The notes: generated from the sequence alone by a model not told the origin. A DNA stretch of 64,000 nt from Gammaproteobacteria bacterium (GCA_002747055.1 PDSQ01000025.1:1-64000); one strand, 5' to 3'; positions 54,580-64,000 are shown, numbered from the stretch's first letter. Numbers and translations are program-made.

Positions 54580-55698
54580 TTAGGCTTCAAATGGAATATA
54601 TTCAACCACTTCAAGGTCGAACCCGGATAGTGCGGCGAATTTCATCGGCGTGCTCAACAAACGCATTTTTCTGACACCGAGGTCTCTTAGAATCTGGGAA
54701 CCGGTGCCGACCATCATATGGACACCAGTGGCTGCAGCCGATGACAACGACATCTGACTGCCACCGGTATAGAAATCTTTAATCTGATTTTCGATATCCA
54801 AGGCCACTGCACCGGCATCCAGCAGCACTAGAACACCACAATCCTGATCAGCTATTTTTGCCAACGCCTTGGTTATTGGCCAACTGGTCGAGCCTTGTTT
54901 TCTGGCACCGAGCAAATCCCGAAGCGTATCGGCGATATGAACACGCACCATGACTGGCTGATCTCCAACGATATCGCCTTTTACCAGTGCCAGGTGCCTA
55001 TTGCCCTGCAACGTATCGGTAAACGAAACAAATTGAAATTTACCGTATTCCGTTTCAATTTCCCGCTCCTCATCACGCTCTACCGTTTTCTCGTTGACCA
55101 CTCGATACTGAATCAGATCGGCAATGGTACCAATTTTCAAACCGTATTCCTGCGCAAAAACTTCAAGGTCTGGACGACGCGCCATGGTGCCATCTTCATT
55201 CATCACTTCGACAATTGCCGCCGCCGCCTCGAACCCAGCCAGCCGAGCCAGATCACAACCAGCTTCTGTATGGCCTGCCCGACTCAATACGCCACCGGGC
55301 TCCGCCATAATCGGAAAAATATGCCCCGGCTGGACAATATCTTCAGGCTTGCTGTTTCGCCCAACCGCCACGCGAATCGTATGCGCCCTGTCAGCTGCGG
55401 AAATCCCGGTGCTAACGCCAGCAGTCGCTTCAATAGAGTTAGTGAATTTGGTTTGAAACCGGGAATGATTGGAGGCAACCATCGGCGCCAGGCCGAGAAA
55501 CTGGCAGCGCTCTTCAGTCAGGGTCAAACACACCAGCCCCCTGGCATAGCTGACCATAAAGTTAACGTCCTCAGGCCGAACCAGCTCCGCAGCGATAATC
55601 AGATCACCTTCGTTTTCCCGATCCTCATCATCCATCAGAATCACCATCTTTCCCTGACGAATATCATCTATAATCTCTTCTATCGTATTCAGCTGCAT
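54580..55698 (-). CDS. ribBA: 3,4-dihydroxy-2-butanone-4-phosphate synthase with degenerate GTP cyclohydrolase II domain
   Basis: The N-terminal domain (about 1-205) makes the four-carbon riboflavin precursor: MVILMDDEDRENEGDLIIAA (acidic metal site), SYARGLVCLTL, SRAGHTEAGCDLARLAGF. The C-terminal half (about 210-372) has the GTP cyclohydrolase II fold but lacks the zinc cysteines of active RibA (CxxE...C...C). This is the known RibB-X arrangement of many gammaproteobacteria, so a separate ribA is expected elsewhere. It lies 9 bases before ribH in the operon. Confidence 0.93.
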   Translation of the reverse strand: MQLNTIEEIIDDIRQGKMVILMDDEDRENEGDLIIAAELVRPEDVNFMVSYARGLVCLTLTEERCQFLGLAPMVASNHSRFQTKFTNSIEATAGVSTGISAADRAHTIRVAVGRNSKPEDIVQPGHIFPIMAEPGGVLSRAGHTEAGCDLARLAGFEAAAAIVEVMNEDGTMARRPDLEVFAQEYGLKIGTIADLIQYRVVNEKTVERDEEREIETEYGKFQFVSFTDTLQGNRHLALVKGDIVGDQPVMVRVHIADTLRDLLGARKQGSTSWPITKALAKIADQDCGVLVLLDAGAVALDIENQIKDFYTGGSQMSLSSAAATGVHMMVGTGSQILRDLGVRKMRLLSTPMKFAALSGFDLEVVEYIPFEA

Positions 55699-55839
55699 TG
55701 ACCTTTACCTGCTTTTTTGAATGCTGTTCAATGAATAGTGGTGAATAGCGCACGATATTATCACAACACCCGCCATTGTTATCGCAAAGTCGAGGATTTC
55801 TGCGATAAAACAGCAGGATTGTGCCGCTTTGATCGGCGA

Positions 55840-57114
55840 TTAATACGTCCCTTTCGTCCCTGGCACATAAATAAAACGAATATCGTCACCCATCATACGC
55901 ATATCTTTGAGTTCAAGCGGCCATCTGTCCGCCATTGAATTTACTGGCAACTGAAGCAGCGGTCTGGCCTCGCTGCCCATCAGAACCGGCGCCATATACA
56001 GCCACAATTCGTCGACCAGACCCGCTTGAACAAACTCGCCGGCCAGACCGGCTCCCGCCTCGACCAGTATTTCGTTACATCCTCTTTTATCAAGTTCATG
56101 CACAAATGCGTCGAGATCGACCCGTAACCTGTCACCACTGACAGAGCTTTCACTTTCAGCCACTTTTGCGACGGGAAGGGGTAACAATTCAAACTCGGCC
56201 GGCCTAACGCCAGCAAGAGCTGGCCCTTGGCTGGAGTGGGTGCTAGTTGAATGTGAACAGGTATCTATGAGATGGGCATAAGCTGAGCGGGAATCGATGC
56301 AATCGGGAATCACCAGGCAGGATTTACCTGGTTGACGAAAAATCTGCGATGAGGCCAGAATCTGCCCGGTTGCGGCAATTATGTATCTGTCCGGCTGGGC
56401 TTTTTGTTGCAATAGCTCATGCTGCCGGGCATCGATCTCGGGGTTAGAAGACAGACGAAGTAACCGAGCACGTACCGTCATTTTAGGGTCATCATACTTT
56501 ACTGTACCTGAACCGGTCACGATGGCTGACGAACGCGCCCTTAGCTTCTGAACGTCAGCACGCGCTGGCGGCCCGGTAATCCATTGACTTTCGCCTGATT
56601 GCATGGCCGTGCGACCATCCACACTCATTGCCATTTTGATTCGAATATACGGCCGTCCCCGTTCAAAACGGCTAAAGAAACCCGGATTCAGCGCCTTTGC
56701 CTGTTCAGACAAAACACCGCTATCAATCTGTATCCCGGCATTGACCAATCGCTCAGCCCCTTTGCCCGCCACCAACGGGTTGGGATCGACTGTGGCGAAA
56801 ACCACCCGACTGACACCGGCATCGATCAACGCATTTGCACATGGGGGAGTTTTGCCAAAGTGGGAGCAGGGTTCAAGTGTCACATAGGCGGTACAGCCCC
56901 TTGCCTCGACACCGGCAGAGTGCAATGCGTGCACTTCAGCATGCGGTTCGCCTGCAATCTGATGCCAGCCCTCACCAATGATGCTGTTCTGCTTGACCAA
57001 CACGCAGCCGACACGCGGATTGGGGTCGGTCGTGAACAATCCCTGTTGCGCCAATTGAATCGCGCGCGCCATGTATTCAGTATCAAAACGCACCATGCCC
57101 ACCGAATTAGCCAC
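55840..57114 (-). CDS. ribD: Riboflavin biosynthesis deaminase/reductase
   Basis: The N-terminal deaminase has GEPHAEVHALHSAG (zinc His, proton-shuttle Glu) and LEPCSHFGKTPPCANALIDA (two zinc Cys). The reductase follows with IKMAMSVDGRTAMQSGESQW and NEILVEAGAGLAGEFVQAG. The 424 residues exceed the usual 365-385; the extra length is in the reductase middle (about 240-320), rich in Ser/Thr/His and without the usual QPLRVVLDS strand. A GTG start directly follows the nrdR stop (TGAGTG). ribE, normally next, is missing. Confidence 0.92.
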   Translation of the reverse strand: MANSVGMVRFDTEYMARAIQLAQQGLFTTDPNPRVGCVLVKQNSIIGEGWHQIAGEPHAEVHALHSAGVEARGCTAYVTLEPCSHFGKTPPCANALIDAGVSRVVFATVDPNPLVAGKGAERLVNAGIQIDSGVLSEQAKALNPGFFSRFERGRPYIRIKMAMSVDGRTAMQSGESQWITGPPARADVQKLRARSSAIVTGSGTVKYDDPKMTVRARLLRLSSNPEIDARQHELLQQKAQPDRYIIAATGQILASSQIFRQPGKSCLVIPDCIDSRSAYAHLIDTCSHSTSTHSSQGPALAGVRPAEFELLPLPVAKVAESESSVSGDRLRVDLDAFVHELDKRGCNEILVEAGAGLAGEFVQAGLVDELWLYMAPVLMGSEARPLLQLPVNSMADRWPLELKDMRMMGDDIRFIYVPGTKGTY

Positions 57115-57597
57115 TCAGGCGTCTGTACCAGCCGGTTCTTTGTTTTGCCCGGATAACCGGTCAACCTCTTCCCTGAATTCGCTGATGTCCTGAAAACTGC
57201 GATACACCGAGGCGAAACGCACATAGGCAACCTGATCCAGGCGTTGCAGTTCGGCCATGACTTGCTCACCGACAACCAGCGATTTGACTTCGCGTTCGCC
57301 GGTCGCCCTGATCCGATACTTGATATTGTTCACAGCGGTATCAATCTCTTCGAGACTGACCGGACGTTTTTCCAATGCCTTGATAATGCCGGTACGCATT
57401 TTTTCTTCATCAAAGGGTTGCCGCGTACCATCTTGCTTGATAATGCCGGGCATCAACAGCTCCGCGGTTTCATAGGTGGTGAAGCGTTCCTTACAGGAGA
57501 CACACTCGCGCCGCCTGCGCACCTGGTCGCCTTCTGCGACCAGTCGGGAATCGATCACTTTGGTATCACCGGTACCACAAAACGGACAATGCATCAA
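57115..57597 (-). CDS. nrdR: Transcriptional repressor NrdR
   Basis: Represses ribonucleotide reductase operons according to ATP/dATP level. The zinc ribbon is [20 protein letters not shown] with a second pair in [15 protein letters not shown]. The ATP-cone domain follows (about 50-140): [40 protein letters not shown] and [18 protein letters not shown]. The length of 160 is typical. It lies between glyA and ribD, the usual gammaproteobacterial order. GGAGCG precedes the ATG. Confidence 0.97.
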   Translation of the reverse strand: MMHCPFCGTGDTKVIDSRLVAEGDQVRRRRECVSCKERFTTYETAELLMPGIIKQDGTRQPFDEEKMRTGIIKALEKRPVSLEEIDTAVNNIKYRIRATGEREVKSLVVGEQVMAELQRLDQVAYVRFASVYRSFQDISEFREEVDRLSGQNKEPAGTDA

Positions 57598-57612
57598 AGC
57601 GCTCCTGAAAAA

Positions 57613-58869
57613 TCAGTGACGGTAAACCGGGAACTCGGCACACAAGGCCTTGACTTTTCGTTTCACTTCCTCGATGACCGATTGATTGGCGATATCATCC
57701 AGCACATCACACATCCAGCCAGCCAGTGTCGTCGCTTCCGCTTCGCCAAAACCGCGCCGGGTAATGGCGGGCGTGCCGATACGCAAGCCACTGGTCACGA
57801 AAGGGGAACGAGGATCGTTGGGTACCGCATTTTTGTTCACCGTAATATTGGCGAGACCCAAAGCGGCATCGGCATCTTTGCCGGTAACATCCTTTTTAAT
57901 CAGATCGACCAGAAACAGATGATCGTCGGTGCCATTGGAAACAATATCGAAGCCACGCGTGACGAACACTCTGACCATAGCCTGCGCGTTGACCACCACC
58001 TGTTTCTGGTAGACCTTGAACTCGTCGGCCATCGCTTCTTTGAAGCAGACGGCTTTGGCCGCGATCACATGCATCAATGGGCCACCCTGGCTTTCCGGGA
58101 ATACCGCAAAATTGAGTTTTTTCTCGAGCTCTGCGTTGGCCTTGGCGAGAATCAAACCACCACGGGGGCCGCCCAGCGTTTTGTGGGTCGTGGTCGTGGT
58201 CACATCGGCAATTTGCACCGGACTGGGGTAGACACCAGCGGCGACCAGGCCGGCAATATGGGCCATATCAACCAACAGATACGCGCCCACTTCGTCGGCA
58301 ATAGCCCGGAATTTTTGCCAGTCAATCACCCGGGAATAAGCTGAAAAGCCCGCCACGATCATTTTTGGCTTGTGTTCACGCGCCAATTCAGCCACCTGAT
58401 CGTAATCGATTTCGCCCGTTTCCGGGTTCAAACCGTACTGTACCGCATTATAGATTCGACCGGAAAAGCTGACCGATGCACCATGCGTCAGGTGGCCACC
58501 ATGGGCCAGGCTCATACCCAATACGGTATCACCGGCCTTACATAAAGCCATATAGACCGCCGCGTTAGCCTGCGACCCGGAATGGGGCTGCACATTGGCG
58601 TAATCTGCTCCGAATAGCTGCTTGGCACGCTCTATCGCCAACTGCTCCACCACGTCCACATGCTCACAACCGCCGTAATAGCGTTTGCCCGGGTACCCTT
58701 CCGCGTATTTGTTGGTGAGCACCGAGCCCTGTGCTTCCATCACGCGTGGGCTGGTGTAGTTTTCCGAGGCGATCAGTTCAATATGTTCTTCCTGTCGCTG
58801 CACCTCTGCCTGCATCGCAGACCAGACTTCGTCATCAAAACCGGCAATTTTCATATCCTGGGTAAACAT
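57613..58869 (-). CDS. glyA: Serine hydroxymethyltransferase
   Basis: PLP enzyme that interconverts serine and glycine with tetrahydrofolate, the main source of one-carbon units. Signature: [57 protein letters not shown] and the PLP lysine in [14 protein letters not shown]. The length of 418 is normal. GAGG precedes the ATG. It leads the nrdR-rib cluster on the minus strand. Confidence 0.98.
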   Translation of the reverse strand: MFTQDMKIAGFDDEVWSAMQAEVQRQEEHIELIASENYTSPRVMEAQGSVLTNKYAEGYPGKRYYGGCEHVDVVEQLAIERAKQLFGADYANVQPHSGSQANAAVYMALCKAGDTVLGMSLAHGGHLTHGASVSFSGRIYNAVQYGLNPETGEIDYDQVAELAREHKPKMIVAGFSAYSRVIDWQKFRAIADEVGAYLLVDMAHIAGLVAAGVYPSPVQIADVTTTTTHKTLGGPRGGLILAKANAELEKKLNFAVFPESQGGPLMHVIAAKAVCFKEAMADEFKVYQKQVVVNAQAMVRVFVTRGFDIVSNGTDDHLFLVDLIKKDVTGKDADAALGLANITVNKNAVPNDPRSPFVTSGLRIGTPAITRRGFGEAEATTLAGWMCDVLDDIANQSVIEEVKRKVKALCAEFPVYRH

Positions 58870-59000
58870 CTGTTATCACAACCTCTTGCAAATGCATGCG
58901 TGGCAAAGCCGCGTATTCTAACCAAATAATGAAACGTATCCTAGCCCTGAAGCGACAAATGGCTCAGGGCAGAACGAACAGGGCAAAAGTGGTTCGGCAC

Positions 59001-59717
59001 CTAGGCCATAAGTTTCAGCGCCTCGATCAATGCCTTGTCCTCGGTAGCCATGATATCGAAAATATGTTTATGCAGACGGCGCTTGTGCTCGCCAAAAATG
59101 CCACGTGCTTTATTAAAAGTAGCGGCAAACTCCAATGCCTGGACTAACGTGGCCTCCGCATCCGCACAGGCGCTCTTGATAACATAATGCGTTTCAAGCT
59201 CGGCAGCGGTTACCCGTCTGCCTGTCAGCTTCAGATCATTCAATAGATAGTGGGGCATCGCTTTTTTAACGAATGCAATCATGCTGGGCAAAAAAGGAAT
59301 GGAAATATCGACTTCCGGAAAACAGAAATAGCCTCGATCGGCACGCATAAAACGAAAATCGCAAGCACAAGCCAGCACGGCACCATTACCAAAGGCATGA
59401 CCGGTGATCGCTGCAATGACCGGGAAAGGCGCCGAGAGCAGCCGCGTGAAGACATCGTTCATACCAAACATAAATGCTTTGATGTCATCATGGCGCTGTT
59501 CTTTCAGGGCCGTGCCCACACTGTTTAAATCCACTCCCTGACTCCAGTTCTTGTCGTCACTTGAAGTGATGACCATGGCCCGGATACTGCGATCCGCCTC
59601 CGCCTGATCGATCGCCGCCAGCATCGCCTGAGCGAAAGCCAGATTCTGCCGGTTTTCGCCATTGTTCAGGGTTACCAGTGCAATTTTGCCGCGTGTTTCA
59701 TAATCTACTACTGCCAT
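59001..59717 (-). CDS. Enoyl-CoA hydratase/isomerase family protein
   Basis: About 238 residues of the crotonase family. The oxyanion-hole elements are SSDDKNWSQGVDLNSV and ITGHAFGNGAVLACACDFRF. The following FCFPEVDISIPFLP has one candidate acid (Glu), and the normal second glutamate of true hydratases is not evident, which fits a delta3-delta2-enoyl-CoA isomerase. The start at 59717 (MAVVDYETRG) has GAGAGAAAG upstream; the longer frame from 59786 lacks family similarity. Role: probably fatty-acid degradation. Confidence 0.85.
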   Translation of the reverse strand: MAVVDYETRGKIALVTLNNGENRQNLAFAQAMLAAIDQAEADRSIRAMVITSSDDKNWSQGVDLNSVGTALKEQRHDDIKAFMFGMNDVFTRLLSAPFPVIAAITGHAFGNGAVLACACDFRFMRADRGYFCFPEVDISIPFLPSMIAFVKKAMPHYLLNDLKLTGRRVTAAELETHYVIKSACADAEATLVQALEFAATFNKARGIFGEHKRRLHKHIFDIMATEDKALIEALKLMA

Positions 59718-59815
59718 TTGCTTTCTCTCTTTCGTTGTTGCCTTGAAAAAAAGGCCAAGGATAGGGGGCATTACAGTCATCTTCAAGCCAAAAACGCTTC
59801 TCTCTCTTTGATTGT

Positions 59816-60580
59816 CTACAACTTAATCAGATTCACGATCAACATCAGGCTTAACACGACCAGCATCACCTTTTTGATGAAGCCATCACCATAGCGTATA
59901 GCCGAATGGCTGCCCAGATAAGCACCAGCGATATTGGCCATTGCCATAGGGATGGCCAGCAGCCAAAGGACTTTTCCGGCGAGAATATAAACCACAGCCG
60001 ACCCGATATTCGTTGCCAGATTGAGTGGCTTGGCCAAGCCGGTTGCCCGCAACAATCGCATATGCAACCCCTTGTTTCCTGCAATCGCCATATAGGTACC
60101 TGTACCCGGCCCGATCAAGCCATCATAAAAAGCGATTGGCGTCAGTAAAGCGATGGCTCTAGCGCGTGAAGGTGATTCAGTTTGTCGGTCGTGATGTCGA
60201 GCCTGTTTGAAAAACAAGACCGCCATTGCCACAGGAACACACAAAATAATCATCCAGGCAATGATGGCATCAGAAAAATACATTACCGTTGTCGAGCCGA
60301 CTCCGGCGGCAATCAAACAAGGGAGCAAGCACGCCATGACCAGACGCCAGTTAACGGCTTTGGCTTGGGTGTATTTGACGACGGCCGTCGCCGTACCGAA
60401 AAGGGAAACCATTTTATTGGTGGCCAGAGTAATTAGCGGCGGAACGCCTGCCATCAGTATACCCAGTGCCTGAATCATACCGCCGCCGCCCGCGACGGCA
60501 TCGATATAACCCGCGACAAAGGCTACACCCGACAATGAAGCGATGCCCCACAAGGACAGGTCTATCTCAGTCAACAGCAT
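59816..60580 (-). CDS. TauE/SafE-family membrane permease
   Basis: A 254-residue integral membrane protein with about eight transmembrane helices. The two family repeats begin FVAGYIDAVAGGGGMIQAL (G-G-G-G motif) and LIGPGTGTYMAIAGNKGLHM. Members export sulfite, sulfoacetate or related organic anions, or import sulfur compounds; the substrate cannot be read from sequence. It is divergent from ettA. The C-terminal helix LVVLSLMLIVNLIKL completes the usual topology. Confidence 0.9.
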   Translation of the reverse strand: MLLTEIDLSLWGIASLSGVAFVAGYIDAVAGGGGMIQALGILMAGVPPLITLATNKMVSLFGTATAVVKYTQAKAVNWRLVMACLLPCLIAAGVGSTTVMYFSDAIIAWMIILCVPVAMAVLFFKQARHHDRQTESPSRARAIALLTPIAFYDGLIGPGTGTYMAIAGNKGLHMRLLRATGLAKPLNLATNIGSAVVYILAGKVLWLLAIPMAMANIAGAYLGSHSAIRYGDGFIKKVMLVVLSLMLIVNLIKL

Positions 60581-60771
60581 AAAAAATAAACCGAAAGCAC
60601 TTAATGTATCCAGCCCCTTGATTTGGCCATTTTCGCAACTTCAGCGACAGCTGTCAGCTTTTTTGCATACGCCTCTCGCTATCCTTGTGCCATAATGCGC
60701 TTTTCATTCGATAAGGTGATAACCGGCCACAAGTATGGCACGACACTCATTTTTTACAGGTTTTTACAGTT

Positions 60772-62433
60772 ATGGCTCAGTACGTTTACAGCATGAATCG
60801 GGTCGGCAAAATTGTACCCCCAAAAAAAGAAATACTGAAAGACATCTCATTGTCATTTTTTCCGGGCGCAAAAATCGGTGTGCTCGGCCTCAATGGTGCC
60901 GGCAAATCGACGCTGTTGCGGATAATGGCAGGCATCGATCAGGATATCATTGGGGAAGCCAGACCCATGCCGGGCATCCACGTGGGTTACTTGCCTCAGG
61001 AACCGCAACTGGATGAGTCCAAGGATGTTCGTGGTAATGTGGAAGACGGCGTGCGGGAAGTCAAAGACGCGCTGGAAAAGCTGGATGCGATTTACGCCGC
61101 TTATGCCGAACCGGATGCTGACTTCGACGCGCTGGCGGCAGAGCAAGCCAGACTGGAAGGTATCGTTCAGGCCGCCGACGGACATAATATCGACCGCACC
61201 CTGGAAGTGGCGGCAGATGCACTGCGCCTGCCCCCCTGGGAAGCCGAAGTCAACCACCTGTCCGGCGGTGAAAAACGCCGGGTCGCCCTGTGCCGACTGT
61301 TGCTGTCGAAGCCCGACATGCTGCTGCTGGACGAACCGACCAACCACCTGGATGCAGAGAGTGTCGCCTGGCTGGAACGGTTCCTCCACGACTACCCGGG
61401 TACCGTCGTCGCCATTACCCACGACCGCTACTTCCTCGACAATGTTGCAGGCTGGATTCTCGAACTTGACCGGGGCCGCGGCATCCCGTTCGAAGGCAAC
61501 TACAGTCACTGGCTGGAAGCAAAGGAAAAACGCCTGAGTATCGAAGAAAAACAAGAAGATGCCCGACAAAAAACCATTCAGTCAGAACTGGAATGGGTCC
61601 GCAGTAACGCCAAAGGCCGACACGCGAAAAGCAAAGCCCGACTGGCCCGCTTCGATGAACTGAACAGCCAGGATTTCCAGAAACGCAATGAAACACTGGA
61701 AATCTATATTCCACCCGGGGAAAGGCTGGGTAACAAGGTGATTGAAGTCGACGGTGTCCGCAAGAAATTTGGCGACAAACTGCTGTTCGACAACTTGAGC
61801 TTTACCGTGCCACCAGGCAGCATAGTCGGTGTTATTGGCGGTAATGGTGCCGGCAAATCAACCCTGTTCAAGTTGCTGGCCGGCAAAGAAACCCCGGATT
61901 CCGGCTCCGTGAGCCTGGGCGAAAGTGTCAAACTGGCTTTTGTCGACCAGATGCGCCAGCTCGACCCGGACAAAACCGTTTGGCAGGAAGTCAGCGATGG
62001 CCTGGATATCATCCAGGTGGGTCGCTTTCAGCTACAATCCAGGGCTTATCTGGGCCGCTTCAATTTTAAAGGCAGCGATCAGCAGAAACGGGTAGGCGAT
62101 CTGTCCGGGGGGGAAAGAAACCGGCTTCATCTTGCCAAGCTGTTGAAAGAAGGCGGTAATGTACTACTCTTGGATGAGCCAACCAATGATCTGGATGTCG
62201 AAACACTGCGAGCACTGGAAGAAGCACTGCTGGCATTCCCGGGCTGCGTCATCGTTATCTCGCACGATCGCTGGTTCCTGGATCGAATCGCAACACATAT
62301 TCTGGCCTTTGAAGGCGACAGTGAAGTGATCTGGCTGGAAGGCAATTTCTCTGACTATGACGAAGACTTGAAAGCCAGAAAGGGTGAACAGGCAACCACA
62401 CCGACCAGAATGAACTACAAAAAACTGGCTTAA
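60772..62433 (+). CDS. ettA: Energy-dependent translational throttle protein EttA
   Basis: An ABC-F ATPase that binds the ribosomal E site and gates early elongation according to ATP/ADP. Two ABC domains: Walker A GLNGAGKSTLLRIMAG and GGNGAGKSTLFKLLAG; signatures LSGGEKRRVALCRLLL and LSGGERNRLHLAKLLK; Walker B LLLDEPTNHLDAESV and LLLDEPTNDLDVETL. The arm and linker are present (AKGRHAKSKARLARFDELNS). The length of 553 matches E. coli EttA (555). Confidence 0.97.
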   Translation: MAQYVYSMNRVGKIVPPKKEILKDISLSFFPGAKIGVLGLNGAGKSTLLRIMAGIDQDIIGEARPMPGIHVGYLPQEPQLDESKDVRGNVEDGVREVKDALEKLDAIYAAYAEPDADFDALAAEQARLEGIVQAADGHNIDRTLEVAADALRLPPWEAEVNHLSGGEKRRVALCRLLLSKPDMLLLDEPTNHLDAESVAWLERFLHDYPGTVVAITHDRYFLDNVAGWILELDRGRGIPFEGNYSHWLEAKEKRLSIEEKQEDARQKTIQSELEWVRSNAKGRHAKSKARLARFDELNSQDFQKRNETLEIYIPPGERLGNKVIEVDGVRKKFGDKLLFDNLSFTVPPGSIVGVIGGNGAGKSTLFKLLAGKETPDSGSVSLGESVKLAFVDQMRQLDPDKTVWQEVSDGLDIIQVGRFQLQSRAYLGRFNFKGSDQQKRVGDLSGGERNRLHLAKLLKEGGNVLLLDEPTNDLDVETLRALEEALLAFPGCVIVISHDRWFLDRIATHILAFEGDSEVIWLEGNFSDYDEDLKARKGEQATTPTRMNYKKLA

Positions 62434-62550
62434 TCATTTCGCCCACAATGCAGACAAAATCGGGTAATTCGGTCTATCCTGAACAGAAAGAATGCGGAAC
62501 CAATAGACAATTGCCCGACCAACAACTATTCGAACCTGGAGCGACATCCC

Positions 62551-62946
62551 GTGAGCACTAATCATGATCGATCGTCAGACAGAAGAAATTTCAGCCGCAT
62601 CGGCTTTGACGCCAACAGCACAGTGTATCAGGGCGACCACTGCTGGCCATGCAGGGTACTGGATCTTTCTCTGAAGGGAGTCTTGATCGAGGTCACTGAA
62701 GACTGGGACGGCAACACCGGCGCCCCCTTCGAAATCAAAGTTCTGTTAAGTGAAGATGAGGTGGAAGTCATCGTAATGTCGACAGTTGCCGCCTATCAGG
62801 AAAAAACGCTGATCGGAATGAAAATTCAATACATCGATCTGGACAGTATCACTCACCTCAAGAGGCTGGTCGAACTCAATATTGGCAACGATGCCCTGTT
62901 GGAAAGGGAACTGACAGCTCTTGTTGACGGTCACGGTGCGAGTTAA
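62551..62946 (+). CDS. PilZ-domain c-di-GMP-binding protein
   Basis: 131 residues, a single PilZ domain. Both ligand motifs are intact: RRNFSR (RxxxR) near the N-terminus and DLSLKG (DxSxxG) about 25 residues later. The following strands (GAPFEIKVLLSEDEVEVIVM) are typical. It starts with GTG, with GGAGCG upstream. Such small PilZ proteins relay c-di-GMP to motility or export machinery. Its partner is unknown; it follows ettA by 117 bases and may be independently expressed. Confidence 0.88.
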   Translation: MSTNHDRSSDRRNFSRIGFDANSTVYQGDHCWPCRVLDLSLKGVLIEVTEDWDGNTGAPFEIKVLLSEDEVEVIVMSTVAAYQEKTLIGMKIQYIDLDSITHLKRLVELNIGNDALLERELTALVDGHGAS

Positions 62947-62988
62947 GCCAGCACGGCTGAGGTCAGTCGACTCAACCCATTTGATGAT

Positions 62989-64000
62989 TCACGCGCTTCC
63001 TTTTCCTGAGTCCAGACTTATCTGAACCATTTCCGCCAAGGCCAGACAACAGGTCAGCCCTGGTGATTCAATTCCCAGCAAATTGACCAGACCGGTCACC
63101 TGGTGGGAGTCGCTGCACTGAATCACAAAATCATTCACTAGCCGGCCATCGCGCTTGATCTTCGGGCGCACCCCGCAATAGTCTGCTGTCAAACTTGCCT
63201 CCGGTAACGAAGGCCAATACTTGCGCACCTCCTGATAAAAACGCGGCAGTGACTCGGCACTCACCTGATAGTCCGGTTCGTCCAGCCACTCGACATCCGG
63301 CCCGAACCGTGCTGCCCCGGTCAGATCCAGGGTCAAGTGAACGCCGAGCCCCGTCTCCTCGGGAATCGGATAAACCAGGCAATCTGTCGGCGGGCGACCT
63401 GTTAACCTATAGTAATTGCCCTTGGCAAAACAAGGCTCCGGCAACTCAGTCAGCTCGATCCCGCTGGAACAGTTCAACCACTGAAGCGCAGACAAGCCAG
63501 CACAATTGACCACCTCGGAGGCTGTGATCAGACAAACCTCAGCTTCGGGAGTCTTCACTCCCAGCTCGATGCGATCCGATACGAAGTCGCCTCTGAGCAC
63601 CTCATGTTTGAACAGAAACAGGGTGCCATCGCGTTCGGCCTCCTGCTTTAATTGCACCATCAACCGATGAGAGTCAATAATTCCGGTGGATGGCGACCAA
63701 ATGGCCGAATGCGCAAATAACGCCGGATAACGACGGGCTATGGTTTCGCGACTGTACAGGCGCAAGTCTGCAACACCATTGCACAAGCCTTGCTGATATA
63801 GCTTGTCCAGTTTATCCAGTTGCCGTTTTTCAGTCGCCACTATCAACTTGCCACAACGGCGAAAGGGAACACGGTTGCGCTCACAATAATCGTAAAGCAA
63901 CTGCTTGCCGCGAACACAAAGCCTGGTTTTCAAGCTGGTCTCGGGATAGTAGATACCTGCATGAATCACCTCACTGTTGCGCGAAGACGTTTCAACACCA
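62989..64000 (-). CDS. FAD-dependent oxidoreductase, L-2-hydroxyglutarate oxidase-like (5' end outside window)
   Basis: The 3' part of a DAO-family flavoprotein; the frame is open to the window edge, where it reads GVETSSRNSEVIHAGIYYP. That motif normally lies about 40-50 residues into LhgO-type proteins, so the N-terminal FAD loop (GxGxxG) is off the window. Visible parts include SREEIARRYPAL-like ETIARRYPALFAHSAIWSP, VVNCAGLSALQWL, AKGNYYRLTGRPP, YPIPEETGLGVHLTLDLTG and DYCGVRPKI. The ATG at 63969 is internal, not the start. The substrate is probably a 2-hydroxy acid. Confidence 0.85.
   Translation of the reverse strand, partial: GVETSSRNSEVIHAGIYYPETSLKTRLCVRGKQLLYDYCERNRVPFRRCGKLIVATEKRQLDKLDKLYQQGLCNGVADLRLYSRETIARRYPALFAHSAIWSPSTGIIDSHRLMVQLKQEAERDGTLFLFKHEVLRGDFVSDRIELGVKTPEAEVCLITASEVVNCAGLSALQWLNCSSGIELTELPEPCFAKGNYYRLTGRPPTDCLVYPIPEETGLGVHLTLDLTGAARFGPDVEWLDEPDYQVSAESLPRFYQEVRKYWPSLPEASLTADYCGVRPKIKRDGRLVNDFVIQCSDSHQVTGLVNLLGIESPGLTCCLALAEMVQISLDSGKGSA

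Noticed and set aside
54895..55701. A 268-codon plus-strand open frame
   Set aside because: It is antisense to ribBA and shows no domain signature.
57244..58344. A 366-codon plus-strand open frame
   Set aside because: It is antisense to nrdR and glyA, both certain genes, and has no recognisable protein motif or ribosome site.

Overview
The window is chromosomal DNA of a gammaproteobacterium. Gene order (dusB-fis-purH-purD; crp next to speD; rplU-rpmA-obg-proB; nrdR-ribD-ribBA-ribH-nusB-pgpA; tamA-tamB) and protein content (Vfr/CRP, CheW with DUF2802, DmdC-type acyl-CoA dehydrogenases, a WS/DGAT homologue, DUF6316 and VF530 proteins) point to the Pseudomonas/Oceanospirillales-like side of the class, probably a marine lipid-using bacterium. 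The species cannot be fixed from the sequence. No rRNA, tRNA or CRISPR array was seen.

Positions 1-2500 form a small graveyard of mobile DNA. The end of an IS256-family element has cut a parE toxin gene after about 30 codons, leaving its parD antitoxin with a palindromic operator. Next come a serine resolvase with repeated resolvase-like sites, a DUF2007 protein, two pieces of group II intron joined tail to head, and a scrap of IS630 transposase. Core genes begin at aroQ (2506): aroQ-prmA (without the usual accBC between them), a zinc-ribbon/DUF3426 protein, dusB-fis, purH, purD, then carbonic anhydrase and crp on the other strand, a decayed OsmC remnant, and speD.

Positions 13-27 kb are rich in signalling: a giant PilZ-DUF1631-GGDEF-EAL protein with both catalytic motifs broken, a lipoprotein peptidase, a GNAT enzyme, an OmpR-type two-component pair, a VWA protein, DUF2802-CheW and a 7TM diguanylate cyclase-like protein with a variant active site. 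tamB-tamA (26.9-32.6 kb) encode the outer-membrane translocation module. A large HUH (Y1/RayT-like) protein follows under a promoter that carries a perfect CTGT-N8-ACAG LexA box, and its 3' end overlaps a convergent DUF815 AAA ATPase. Two tandem acyl-CoA dehydrogenases come next, each with its own terminator, then a predicted SprA-type metalloprotease with a small FlgC-tail-like partner, bioB/comF, and an exported MsrB-MsrA pair.

The last third holds proB-obg-rpmA-rplU, ispB, a WS/DGAT homologue whose catalytic HHxxxDG motif is lost, the A and B parts of the AmmeMemoRadiSam system without the radical SAM part, a DUF2057 lipoprotein, the riboflavin operon (lacking ribE and thiL at their usual places), nrdR, glyA, an enoyl-CoA hydratase, a TauE-type permease, ettA, a PilZ protein with intact c-di-GMP motifs, and the 3' part of an FAD-dependent oxidoreductase that runs off the right edge.

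The best candidates for something not well described are the SOS-box-controlled HUH protein, which appears to lack the usual catalytic tyrosine and sits back to back with a DUF815 ATPase; the metalloprotease/FlgC-tail pair; the c-di-GMP proteins with degenerate active sites; and the inactivated-looking WS/DGAT paralogue.
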